Source of the DNA: Quercus robur
Lineage: Eukaryota; Streptophyta; Magnoliopsida; Fagales; Fagaceae
Length of the DNA: 64,000 nt
Assembly (NCBI RefSeq): GCF_932294415.1
Contig: NC_065538.1
Coordinates: forward strand, 11,352,330-11,416,329
Direction: 5' to 3'
Below are positions 35,428-47,969 of this stretch, in pieces. A model generated the notes under the pieces. That model saw only the letters and a program-made list of their open reading frames with translations, was not told where the DNA came from and searched no databases. Within the stretch, counting starts at the first letter, position 1, and every line of letters begins with the position of its first letter. Made by a program: the position numbers and the translations under genes.

Positions 35428-38400
35428 ATGAAACTAGGTGTTTCACAATCATATTTGTCAATGGAGTGGCCTTTGGTGAAATTTTTGCTATGGGCTTTAC
35501 TACTTTTTGTTCAAATTCATGAGCACAATGCTGGTATTGAGGATGAGAGGATGGGTCTGCTAGAATTGAATACCTTTCTGAAATCCAAAACTAATCATAC
35601 TAAACCCCTTCTTCCAACATGGGTTAATGACACAAAAAGTCAGTGTTGTAGTTGGGAGCGGGTCAAGTGTAGCACCTCCACTGGTCATGTGATCAAGCTC
35701 ACGCTCGCCAATATAAACCAAGAGCAAAATTATGAGGATTCTTGGTATGTAAACATGTCTCTATTTCAACCTTTCAAGGAGCTAAGAAATCTTGACTTAT
35801 CTGACAACAAAATTGCTGGTTGGTTAGGAAATGAAGGTATGTGAGCTTTTGCTTCTACTATCACTCACACACACATGCACGCACGCGCGCGCGCACACAC
35901 ACACACATAAGAATTTCGAGCTATTTATGTCTTGCTTAGGATTAAATATCCCAAATAAAATAAAAAATATTGTAGTTGTTCATCTTCTCGCAATTCAATT
36001 AATTAAATTTATTTTAGAGGAAAAACCTTTTTAATTATTAGATTTAAATTAGATTATATATAATTAGATTCAAACTATGTTTTTTTAGGATTAATTTGAG
36101 GACATCCATCTATTCTAAACTTTACATATGTCAAATATGTATAACCGTAATTAATTTACAAGTATTTTAGGAGATGATGTGTTAAATATTTATGATGTGT
36201 ACAAATCGTTGTTTGCCATATGACATAATAGGTTTACATAAATTTAAAAGATAGCACGTCATTGTTATATGCATTGAGTAAAGGACTAGTGTCATTATTT
36301 TATACATCCACCAAGTTGGGATTCAACTGTGTGTTCTAGTTAGCTCAATTAGTAAAGTCTCTGATGGTTAAATAAGATATCTATGGTTCAATACCTACCT
36401 ATATCAAAAATTGATTGGTATCTTGATTTTATGACAAAAAGTGTAATTATCATAAACGAACAGTATAAGTTGAAACTTTATAATAGAAGCCAAGTTAGAC
36501 TCCTACACACGCATCTAATGAAAACAAATATAGTTCATCAAGCCTATCCAAAAAAAAAAACATCAAAGCAGAGACAACAACACGTGTTGAAATTGAGAAT
36601 GAGCTTGAGAAAAATTACTCAAATTAATAGTATATTATACAAATAAATTTTTTATTATTATTAATTATAAAAATCAGTTACACTTTTCTAAAAATAAAAA
36701 TCAATTACACGGTGAGGACTGAGGATGACTCGACCATAAATTCAGGTTCCTATCATGCCACCTTCCTATCTCTGTTTTATTATCTCCTTTCATTCTTCTT
36801 ATTTCTTGCAAATTTTATTTTCGTTCACCATCTTAAACGTTTGTTAACCATCTTAATCATTTTGCAAACCGTATAACAGTCCTTGCATAATTTAGGACTC
36901 TCTCCAAAATCAAAATGCCATTCCATTCTTGTTAATTACTCTCTCCCAACGTTTGTTAAAGCAAAATAAAATGGTGTAACAGTCCTTATGAATTCTCTCA
37001 TTATTTATATCTGATTTTATCTCTTCCTCTCTCGACCCAATTCCATCTCCATCAAACCCAATTTGAGTCAAGATTTTTTAGAAATGAAGCATCTTGATAA
37101 ACAGTGTTGTAGTGATAAAATTGTAAGACTATCAAAACTTGTATGCACCACATTCGAACCAGCAGAAAATATACATCCTACCTACTATCATAACTTCGTG
37201 TGGAGATGTTTGGTCGATTTGAAAATTTTCAGTGCATTATTGTTGTTCTTTTGGTATTGCATGCCAATGGTGTCATACGTTCGATGAAATTTCTACAAAA
37301 CTTGATGTGAGTTCTTTTCATTCAATTACCCTCCCCCTCTCATCTTGTGATAAATCTGAATGATTGGTTAATTTTGTATAGTAGTTTGATTAATATGGCC
37401 ATGATTGGGAACCAAATTCATCAGGATATCAACGTGATTTTCACTTAACAACATGATAAAAATATCAAATTATCAACTATATATATAGAGGTACTGCCTC
37501 AAACGTAAGGCCTTTTATCTATATGATGAGAAGAGCATTTGATATCATTTTTTTTATGGACGTTCCAAATGTTTTCCTTTAAAAGGAGGGCCGCCCATAG
37601 GCCTAGGCCATTTAGGCTATTGTCTATGGCCCCTAACATAGAAAGGTCCCCTTAGAGCATTAGCATTGGACAATGCTAATGCTATATCTAAGGGAAATTT
37701 AGTATTTGTAGTTAAAACCATCTACATCAGAAAATTGTAAAAGCATGTATTGTAAATTTTTTGCAATACTTGCTACAGTGCAGTTCTAAAGATAGAATTG
37801 CACTGTAGCACTATTCTAAAAAAAAAATTAATATTTTATCTTTACTCTCTGTCCTCTGTCTCTCATCTTTCTCATTTTTTCCTGATCCCTTCTCTCTCTT
37901 CCGTCTCTGCTTCTCCATATGCTCTCTCGGCTCTGCTCTCCATCTACTCTCTCATCTCTCTCATTTTTTTGAATGGGTTTGCTCCTGTGGCTCCGGTGAT
38001 GATTTTTTTTGAATGGGTTTGCTCCGGAGGCTCCGGTATCTCTACTCTCTCTCCTCTGTCTCTCATCTCTTTCATTTTTTCTGTTCTCTTCTCTCTTTTC
38101 CGTTTCTGCTTCTCCATCTGCTCTCTCGACTCTGCTCTCCATCTGCTCTCTCATCTCTCTCATTTTTTTGAATGCGTTTGCTCCGGTGGCTCCGATGATA
38201 TTTTTTTTGAATGGGTTTGAATGGGTTTGCTCCGGTGATGATTTTTTTTGAATGGGTTTGCTCCGGAGATGATTTTTTTTGAATGGGTTTGCTCCGGTGA
38301 TGATTTTTTTTTTGAATGGGGTTGAATGGGCTTACTCCGATGATGATTTTTTTGATCGGTGGCCTGGGTTTCAAATCGGCGGCGTGGGTTTCAGATCGGT

Positions 38401-41400
38401 GGCTTGGGTTTGTTGATCGGTGGACTGGTTTGATGGTTTGTGTGTGTGGCTCTATTGATGGTTTGTGTTTGTGTGTGTGGCTTTGTTGCTGGTTTGTGTT
38501 TGTGTGTGGCTCTTTGTTGCTGGTTTGATGTTTGTGTGTGGCTCTTTGTTACTGGTTTGATGTTTGTGTTTGTGTTTGTGTGTGTGGGTGTGGTGATGGG
38601 TTTGGGTAGGATGATCGGTGTATCATGGGTGTGTGTGTGTGCTGTGTGTTGAACCGGTGCTAGAGATTGAGAGAGAGGAATAAAAATTGTTGTTGGAAAG
38701 CCCAGGAAAACGGTTGGAAACAAAATAATAAAGAGAGGTAAAAAAATAATATTTTAATAAAAATAGAGTTTTGGGATTTGGAGGAATTGTAAAATGGTAT
38801 GATATATTGATAAAGTAGTGTTTAAGAATGGTAAAATAGAATAGCATTGGAATTTTCCAATGCTGATGCTCTTAGATATGGGGGTGGTAATGTGTTTTTT
38901 TTTTTTTTTTTTTTCCTTATTCTTAAGAAGATCTAAAATATTAGAGTTATGTTATTATATTACGAGTTTTATTATATAAGTTTTATAAATTGATGTGCAA
39001 GTAATTTAATACTCATTGATTTTTTAATTTGTTAAAGTGTCACTTCATTGCCACATCGGTTTATAAATTCTTTTGTAGTAAAATTTGTAGTAAATTTAGT
39101 ATTTTCTCAACAAAAAGAATTAATAGAAATACAATTCAATCACCATTAAGTAAATGAAAAATATTAAAGTTAATACAAATTTTACTACAAAAAACTTACA
39201 AACAAATGTGACATGAATAATATGCCAGTTTGTAAAATCTATATAATAAATATCAATAGCTCACTTTGGGAGAATTAGTAAACTAAATATTATTTTAGTA
39301 AAATATATATAATAAAAAAGTAAACTAAATATTATTTTAGTAATATTTAGATATAAAAACGTCCCTTCAAAAATTGAAATCTTTCCCCAGAATTTTCCCA
39401 CTAACCAAACACAACAGATAAAGAAGTAAAACAGCTTTATAATCAATTAATCATCATCCACAAACACAATAACTACAACAATCGTAAATCTAAACCCATC
39501 TTTTTTCCATACACAAAATATTTGGATGATAACAGTCATCTGTGAGAGAGAAATGGAGGGAGACAGAGAGAGAGCTCCATGGCTTCGTTGCACGATCTGA
39601 GTCGGCCCGATGGTGTTGGTGCGAAGGAGCCGATGCTATCGTCGTTTGTCATGTCAGCCATCACCCAAACAACCCCAAATCACCTAAACCACCACCCCCA
39701 TCAAGCCTCGCAACCCACCATCACCCTCGTCTAACCCAATTGATCCAATTCCACACAGCCCCACACCAAAAACCCATATCAAACCTGATCCACAATCACC
39801 TAACAAGCGACAAGCCCAAATCGCCACTGTCATCAAAGCCTCGCATTCGTGAGCAATGACAATGCTCTCTCTCTTCGCTGGATGACGATTTTTTTTCCCT
39901 CTCTATTTTTTTTTTTTAATCTTTGGTTTAATTAGTTTTTGCTGTCGTCTCTCTTTTGTTGCGTGAGACGCATGCAACAGTACTCTCTTGTTTTGTGAGC
40001 GTAGCTTACCAAAGAAAGAAAAGTGGATTTGCCATTGATTATTTGAATCTTGTTTTGAGTTTTTTACACGGTATTTACTTTTATATATATCTCTGTGATT
40101 GTTGAAGGAAACTCTCAGAAATCTTATTTGCCATTTTTCGTATGGATGTGGATTCTAGTTTTGGCAGATCTGAGACTGATTTTGTGGATAAATTAGGCCC
40201 TTCGGTAATTTTGTGCCTTTTTTATTTTTATTTTATTTTTTATTTTTTATTTTTGAGAAGCCTGTTTGTGCATTTTTTAATTGCGAAAACTGAATTTATT
40301 TATTTTTCTATAATTAGAACATTTTGAATAAATTTTTGCTATTGATTTTGAATGTAGCATCCAGAACATTATTAATCTCTCAAAAAAAGTACATGGTTGA
40401 ATAAAAAAAATATTCTTTCTCTTTCCTCCTTTCCTCTTTGTTTACTCTCTACCTTCTCAATTGAACTCATTTCTCTCTCTCAAGTGTATCTAAAACGGTA
40501 ACACATACAAAACTCAAACACAATCTAATATTAGAAGAAATTTAATTAGAACAAATCTAAAATCAAAACCACAACTACAACAACAACAGATCAAAAACGG
40601 GGAAAAAACAGATTTAATTTGAACAACAAATCTAAAATCAAAACAACAACAGATCAAGAACAGGAAAAAGACAAAGTTAATTAGAATAACAAATCTAAAA
40701 TCAAAACAAAAACAACAGATCAACAACAAAGAAGTCGATTTGACCCAATCTCGGTTGCCTGCACTCGGTAGTGGGAGGAAGACAAGCAGCAGTGAAGAGG
40801 CGGCAATGCACAGTGAAATTGATCTAAGTTGACTAATCTCCACCGATTGAGCGGCGGTGAAGAGGCGGCAATGGACAGGGATTTTTCTTATCTTCTTTGT
40901 GTGTGTCTATAATGAAACCAAAAAGGTAGGGTAGAGAATGGACTTTTTTTTATGATAATAATTATGTTAAATTTTTTTAAGGAAATTAATTATAATTTAA
41001 TGTATAATAAGAGAGAAGCATAGTCTAACTGTGTGGTGGGTGGTGACTCTTTTTAGTGCCTGTTTGTTTCCACTTTCCAAGCCCAAAAAGCCTGTTTTGG
41101 AAAAAACCAATGTCCAAAGCCCGTTTGGCTGAGACCAAAATGCAACTTTTTGGAAAAATTTGCGTTTTGGGTTTGTGAGGAGAATGCGCAGGATGGAAAA
41201 GGAGCTGAGCTGCATTTTGGAAAAAGTCCATGCGTGTTGATCAACTATCCGTTGGACTTTGTGGGCAATTACCCTTTAATAAATCAAAAGATGTCCTTAT
41301 CTTCTTCCTTTGATGCACACAAACACAAACACACCCACACAGACGCACATAACCTGCAAGAGCACCACCACCAAAACGCAGATCCCACCATCCACCCAAC

Positions 41401-44400
41401 ACCGTCCAACCATCACCACCCAACCACCACCACCATCAATCGTTAAAACCACCCCCACCAAAACCCGTTAAAACAACGGAAACCCAAAATACAACAAAAA
41501 TCAAACATGATCTACCCAAAATCCACAAAAAATAACTGAAAATTAAACCATCAACTGAAAACCCATAACCCAAACCCAAAATCAAAATCAAAATACAAAC
41601 TCAATGGTAGCAGAACACTTGAGATCAAATGAGAGAGATTCAACCATGCAAGCTTCGACAGAGAGGGATTTCTCTAAGGTGCATTTTGGGCTGTAGCTAG
41701 AAAGTCACGGCTTCCTCTTGACCAATCCGGACCAATCTTCTTCGTCTTCTTCTTCTTTCTTCTTCGTCTTCTTCCCAAATTGCCCATTGTGTTTCAAAAA
41801 GCAGAGTTAAAGTGTGGGTACTGGGTACTTGAAGTGTGGGTATTGGTCTTCTTGAAGTGTGGGTATTGGGTACTCCCAGTAATATGTGAAGGAAGTGGTA
41901 GGGAGGCTCTGTGTGGCAAGAGAAAAGGGAGAAAGGAGGAAAGAAAAAAGAGGCTCTGTGTAGAATGTTTTGGAGAACGGAGGAAGTGGTAGGGAAAAAA
42001 GAGGAAAGAAGGAAAAAAAAGAAAAAAAGTAAGGGTACATGTGTGAAGGAGAAAAAAAGAGGGGGAAAAAAAAAGAGGGGAAAAAAAAAAGAAGGAAAAA
42101 AAAAAGGAAATACGGATGAAAAGAAAAAAGAAATAAAGAATAATAAATTAAAATTGAGAAATGCTATCACAATATTTTTACAATAAATCTTAAGTGGTAA
42201 GTTATTATTAGCTAATATTGATGAGAAAAAAATAATTGTAATAGTACATTCAAATAAACTCCTTTATATATACATTGTCATATTTGGTAATTTACCACTC
42301 AAACTGCTACTTTTATAAGTGCAAGCCAAACACTCAGCTTTTTCAAAAAGCATTTTTAACAGTTTTTACCAAATACTCAGCTTTTTCAAAAAGCACTTTT
42401 CCATTATGCACTTTTTGGAAAAAGCTCACTTTCAAAAAGCTGTTTCAAAAAGCTGAACCAAACTCACCCTTAATGATAAGTATGGTGCCAACAAAAAAAA
42501 AATGATAAGTATGGTAAGTTTTTTCAAAAAGTAAATAATCTATACTACAACAACAACAACAACAACAACAACAAAACACATCTACCATTATTGAAAAAAA
42601 AAAAAAAAAAACCAGCCGTACACCCAGATTTTAGTCACACAAACAACTTCAAACTTCTACCTAATAAATTTAAATCTCCCCATTATCAGCCCTATGTATT
42701 TTTGTGATTGGAAAATATAGTAATTCCAAATTATAATAGATTCAAATTATTAACCTTCACATAAAAAATTGAAAAACCTCTAAGCACGCGTGTGAGCGCG
42801 TGCTCTGAGACTAGTTCTAAGTTAATGAATAATAAGAAAAAAGTAAATGGTCTAAATATGTGGTGGACTTTTTTTAATGATAAGTATGGTAAGTTTTGCT
42901 TTAAGGAAACTAATTATAAGTTAATGAATAATAAGAACAAAAATCTCTTAAGAAATATTATCATTGAAAAATATGACTATTGGAAAATTTGAAAATGTTG
43001 TCGATGGCAATTTAAAAATATAGCCATTAGAAATTTGAAAAATATAGGAATAAAGGAAAGATAAAGAAAGAATAAAGAAATAATGAAGAGCTAATATTTT
43101 AATAAGATAGAAAAATGATAGTAAGTCTGTTGGAAAATGTATTTGAAAAAGTACGTAGGTAAAAGATAAATGTAACTGTAATTATTTACCCTCCAAGTAA
43201 TACAAAAATTTGGAGAAGCTGTTGGAAATGCTCTTAACAGCTACTACCGATAATACGTATATCATTGGGCTTTGATGTAGTCATGTACACTTGATCTTCA
43301 CTTCATATATAAGAAAGGTAGAAACAGGAGCCCGCACATTGTATTTAAATGATAAGTGCACATACCTTCTTTTGCTTTCAAAGTTACATATGGTTTTCAA
43401 TCGTAAAACTTCACATATCAACAATGTAGGTTGTCGTAATGATTGTACCAGAAATCACATACGATTCTTGATAGATCATTCATTTACTTATTTATTTTCA
43501 TATTATGATTATTGGGATAATGAATACACTCATTGATTTAACAATTGGTTGAATATGTTTTTTACAGAATCCAATTGTTTGTCTAAAATGAGCAAGCTGG
43601 CACACTTAAATTTAAGTTGGAATCACTTTGACAAGGAAATTTTAAGATTCTTAGGTGCCCTCCCAGTTCTTAAATTTCTCAACCTAAGTTACAATCACAT
43701 GGAAGGGCCTCTTTCTAGCCACGGTATGTGCAAATTTAAATTTTCTTCTTCAAGGATACCATGAAAAAGTCTAGAAAAAAAACTGAGATTTTATAACCAA
43801 TTTTAACTTTATTGAGATTTACTTTCTTCATGTTAAAAATCACAAAATGTTCTATATATGTAAATGATTGTGGTAGTGTGGCTTCAATATGAAATGTGTT
43901 ATTCTACTAGATCTTCCATATGTACTGTTAGTTTCAATTTGATAAATACATATCTCTTTACCGATGACGTAGAGCTGGTTAATCTAAACAACTTGGAGGT
44001 CCTCATCCTGCAAGGAAATGGTCTTAATGGAAGCCTACCATTCAAGGGTAAACATTCCATCATCTATTTTAACTGCGGGAATAATTTTCATATGATATGT
44101 AAGTTCTTTTAGTATAAGCCAATGAGCCATTTTAAATATTTTCTCTTGACACTATCTACGTCAATTCTCTTTGTAGATATGGCAAACTTCAGTAGTTTGA
44201 AGATTTTAGATTTGAGTGAAAATTCTTTTACTGGATGTATCCCTCCATATATTGGAGCCACTGTTTTAAAAACCGGACCGGACCGGCCGGTCCGACCGGT
44301 TCAACCGGGAACCGGGAGTCAATCCGGTCCGGTTAAAACCCCCAAAACCGGTCAATAACCGGTCAACAACCGGAAAACCGGCCAAAAACCGGGGTTGAAC

Positions 44401-47400
44401 CGAAAATTCCAAAAAAAACGGTTCTTTGTCCGGTTCGGTTTTTAAAACCATGATTGGAGCACTATCTTCACTCAAGGCTCCATCATTATATTCTAATCCA
44501 CTTAATGGAACTTTACCCACTCGAGGTAAGAATCTACTATGAAATTGAATTTGACAATTTGTTAATCTTCCAAAATTGAATAGAAGTGTAAAAACAAGGG
44601 AAAGTGAAAGGTTGATATAGAATAGATCTAATTGGTTGCAACTTGTGCGCACAAACAATTGATCATTCACAAACAATTGAATAACATATTATGACACTCT
44701 TTTCCCATTGTCTTCATGGATTTAACAATTGGTTGAATATGTTTTTTTACAGAATCCAATTGTTTGTCTAAAATGAGTAAGCTAGGGCACTTAGATTTAC
44801 GTTGGAATCAATTTGGCAAGAAAATTTTAAGATTCTTAGGTGCCCTCCTAGTTCTTAAATTTCTTGATCTAAGTTACAATTCCATGGAAGGGCCTCTTTC
44901 TAGCCACGGTACGTGCAAATTTAAATTCTCTTCTTCAAGAATACCATGAAAAAGTTTAGAAAAAAACTGAGATTTTATAACCAATTTTACCTTTATTGAG
45001 ATTTACTTTCTTCATGTTAAAAATCACAAAATGCTTGATATATGTAAATGATTGTGGTAGTGTGGCTTCAATATGAAATGTGTTATTTTACTAGATCTTC
45101 CATATGTACTGCTAGTTTCCATTTGATAAATTCATATCTCTTTACCGATGACGTAGAGCTGGTTAATCTAAACAACTTGGAGGTCCTCATCCTGCAAGGA
45201 AATGGTCTTAATGGAAGCCTACCATTCAAGGGTAAACATTCCATCATCTATTTTAACTGCAAGAATAATTTTCATATGATATGTAATTTCTTTTAGTATA
45301 AGCCAATGAGCCATTTTAAATATTTTCTCTTGACACTATCTACATCAATTCTCTTTCTAGATATGGCAAACTTCAGCAGTTTGAAGATTTTAGATTTGAG
45401 TGAAAATTCTTTCACTGGAAGTATCCCTCCATATATTGGAGCACTATCTTCACTCAAGGCTCTATCATTATATTCTAATAAACTAAATAGAACTTTACCC
45501 ATTCGAGGTAAGAATCTACTATGAAATCGAATTTGACAATTTGTTAATCTTCTAAAATTGAATAGGAGTGTAAAAACAAGGAAAAGTGAAAGGTTGATAT
45601 AGAATAGATCTAATTGGTTGCAACTTAACGCACAAACAATTGATCATTCACTTTTTCAGGAGTCAAAATTAATTATTTTGATCGCATATACTAATTCACT
45701 TGTTTTATAGATTCTTATTTTAGGAGATTTTTAGGATAGACAAAACTAATTAATCGTATTGCTTTTGACAGAAATGTGTGCACTGAAGAAACTGGAAGAG
45801 TTAGATCTTGGTGGTAATAACTTTGAAGGAATCCTTCCTCCATGCTTAACCAATTTGACATCTCTTAGGTTGTTAGATATATCTTACAACCGGTTCAGTG
45901 GAAACTTGTCTTTGTCTCCTGTAGCCAACTGGACATCCCTTGAGTACATTGATTTGAGTTATAATCTTTTTGAAGGTTTATTCTCCTTCAGCTTGTTTGC
46001 TAATCACTCCAAGCTTAAGGTGATTAAACTTTTTAATGACAACAACAAGCTTGATATCGAAATTGAAAACCCCAATTGGGACCCATCATTTCAATTAAAG
46101 GTGCTATTACTATCTAACTGTAGTCTAAACAAGTCCACCGGTAACATTCCTAAGTTTCTCTTCGACCAACATGAATTGGAAGTTGTTGATATATCTCACA
46201 ATAAGTTGAATGGAAGCTTCCCCATTTGGTTGCTTGAAAACAATACTAGATTACAACTGTTGAGTCTTCGAAGTAACTCCTTTGCAGGTCAATTTCATTT
46301 GCCATCATATCGCTCCATGGATCTTCGTTGGTTGGATGTCTCTGACAATAACCTTGATGGGCAGCTTCAAGAAAATATCGGAAAGATTATTCCAAAATTA
46401 GAATCTCTAAATCTATCTCGAAATTATTTTGAAGGTAATCTCCCATCCTCAATCGGTAACATGAGTAAGTTAGAGAATTTGGATTTGTCCTTCAATCATT
46501 TTTCTGGAGAGGTACCAATGGAATTGGTTGCCAATTGCACCCGCTTGGATATTTTGAGGTTATCTAATAATTACTTTCACGGTGAAATTTTTTCAAAGAA
46601 CTTCAAAAAATACTTTTTTTCTTTGGAATTAAACAATAATTATTTCACAGGTACTCTTCCAGTGGTACACCTAAGAGTTATTTACCTAGATATTAGCAAC
46701 AATCACATGTCGGGTATAATTCCTGTATGGATGGTAAATAATAGTGATGCTATGATTATTGACCTTAGTAACAACTTTTTTGAGGGTAAGATTCCGTGTG
46801 GACAAATTTCAACATTAAACCTTTCTTATAATTTGCTTTTGGGATTGTTACCTACTTGCTTGAATCTAGAACATGCGCGGCACCTACTTTTGCAAGGGAA
46901 CAATCTCATAGGATCACTACCAAAAGCTGTTCTCAATGCATCAAATCTTGTGACATTAGACATTAGAGATAATAGCTTTTCTGGAAACATCCCTAAAGAA
47001 ATTGACAGATTTTCTAATTTAAGAGTACTTTTGTTGAGTGGCAACCAGTTTAGTGGAATGATTCCAAAGCAGCTCTGTTGGTTAAAGAAGATAAGCATAA
47101 TGGATCTTTCTAGGAACTTTTTTTCTGGGACAATACCATATTGCTTTTACAATATATCCTTCGGGAAGCAAGCTGCTAGTGAATTTGTCTACGGAGGTTA
47201 TTCTATTGGGTCCTCTGGATTTTCCCTCCCATATAAATATCTTCTAAACAAGGATCGTCAAATTGAAGGGACAAATTTTCATTTCAATATACCAATTGAG
47301 ATTGAGTTTTTGACGAAATATAGGTCTAACTTGTACCATGGTCTCATCCTTGATATGATGTCTACATTGGATTTGTCATTCAACAAGCTAACAGGTGAAA

Positions 47401-47969
47401 TCCCACCAGAGCTAGGACGACTATCTTCAATTTTTTCATTGAACTTGTCCCACAATCAATTAAATGGTTCTATTCCAAAAACATTCTCAGATTTAACTCA
47501 GTTGGAGAGCTTAGACCTTTCTCAAAACAATTTGAGTGGAGAAATTCCTTCAGTATTGATTGATCTAACGTTTCTGGCAGTTTTCACAGTGGCTCACAAC
47601 AACTTATCAGGCAAAGTTCCAGACATGAAAAAACAATTTTCAACATTTGAAGAGAGCAGCTATGAAGGAAATCCATTTCTTTGTGGTCCACCACTAAAGA
47701 AAAGTTGCACTGTTATAGATGAATCACCTCCATCACCACAAAAATCTTCAGAGGCAAGTGACGGCAAATGGTATGAAGTTGATCTTCTAGCCTTCTTTAT
47801 GAGTTTTTTGGTATCTTACCTTATTTTCTTTTTGGGTGTAGTCAGTGTTCTTTATATTAATCATCATTGGCGGAAACGATGCTTCAACTTGGTTGAGGAT
47901 CGTATGTACTGGTGTTATTATTTTACTTTAAATACCCTAAAAGGGCTGACAAGCTGTATGCGTCATTAG
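35428..47969 (+). CDS. LRR receptor-like protein (RLP), multi-exon
   Basis: This is a plasma-membrane receptor without kinase, of the Cf-9/RLP type that senses ligands outside the cell in defence or development. Exons: 35428-35836; 43568-43723; 43973-44047; 44177-44525 (interrupted); 44753-44908; 45157-45231; 45361-45507; 45772-47969. All introns are phase 1. Exon 1 has a signal peptide (MEWPLVKFLLWALLLFVQ; Met-1 lies 11 codons earlier) and the LRRNT cap with CCSWERVKC. The last exon has many LRRs (LxxLxxLxLxxNxFxGxIP), an island region about residues 470-530, four final LRRs, the cap NPFLCGPPLKKSC, an acidic linker, a membrane span (FFMSFLVSYLIFFLGVV) and a basic Cys-rich tail ending at TAG 47969. 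Without the first module the product is 994 residues; a transcript using it fully would be longer but meets an inserted MITE. It is probably active if that exon is skipped. Intron 1 (7.7 kb) holds SINE and MITE insertions. Confidence 0.75.
36331..36485 (+). mobile_element. tRNA-derived SINE-like element, second copy
   Basis: A-box TTAGCTCAATTAGT and B-box GGTTCAATACC are followed by GATTGGTATCTTGATTTTATG and GTTGAAACTTT. This is the plus-strand counterpart of the copy at 22101-22262. It lies in intron 1 of the RLP gene. Confidence 0.65.
37655..38871. mobile_element. Harbinger-like MITE C (TSD TTA)
   Basis: GAGCATTAGCATTGG and CCAATGCTGATGCTC ends are flanked by TTA at 37652-37654 and 38872-38874. 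Its core holds CT-rich DNA and eight or so repeats of GAATGGGTTTGCTCCGG, then GTTTGTGTGTGTGGCT repeats. The right 130 bases match element B. It sits in intron 1 of the RLP gene. Confidence 0.8.
38872..43567. other. Rest of RLP intron 1, repeat-rich
   Basis: Holds several CT/GA-rich, MITE-like blocks (39540-39990, 40400-40960), a purine-rich stretch (41880-42140), a (CAA)n tract (42548-42574) and a fragment ending TTGGAGAAGCTGTTGG...GCTC near 43230 that resembles the end of MITE A. No LRR exon was found, although related genes often have more exons here. Confidence 0.45.
43568..45507 (+). repeat. Tandem duplication of a three-exon LRR module
   Basis: Module 1 (43568-44525) and module 2 (44753-45507) share exon sizes of 156, 75 and 147 bases and nearly identical introns. 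The offset is ~1185 bases. Start NCLSKMSKL, middle NNLEVLILQGNGLNGSLPFK and end FSSLKILDLSENSFTG are shared. Only module 1 carries the MITE. Confidence 0.92.
44259..44452. mobile_element. CCGG-rich hAT-type MITE inside an RLP exon
   Basis: CACTGTTTTAAAAACCGG and CCGGTTTTTAAAACCATG-like ends are inverted repeats. ATTGGAGC is duplicated at 44251-44258 and 44453-44460. The 194-bp body is made mostly of ACCGG/CCGGT repeats. The matching exon of module 2 (45435) is the empty site. The insertion adds a stop codon to the exon. Confidence 0.92.

Noticed and set aside
37798..38723. Several 100-140-codon frames on both strands
   Set aside because: All lie in the repeat core of MITE C and are translations of its tandem repeats.
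41697..42186. Long open frames on both strands
   Set aside because: They are translations of a purine-rich low-complexity tract (Phe/Pro-rich one way, Lys-rich the other).
41055..42471. A large inverted-repeat element from GTGCCTGTTTG to CAAACTCACCC
   Set aside because: End similarity is weak and no target duplication was found, so borders cannot be defended.
45759..45771. ATG at 45759 as the start of a stand-alone RLP
   Set aside because: It lies in the intron; a good acceptor at 45770-45771, the phase-1 pattern and upstream exons show that the coding exon starts at 45772.
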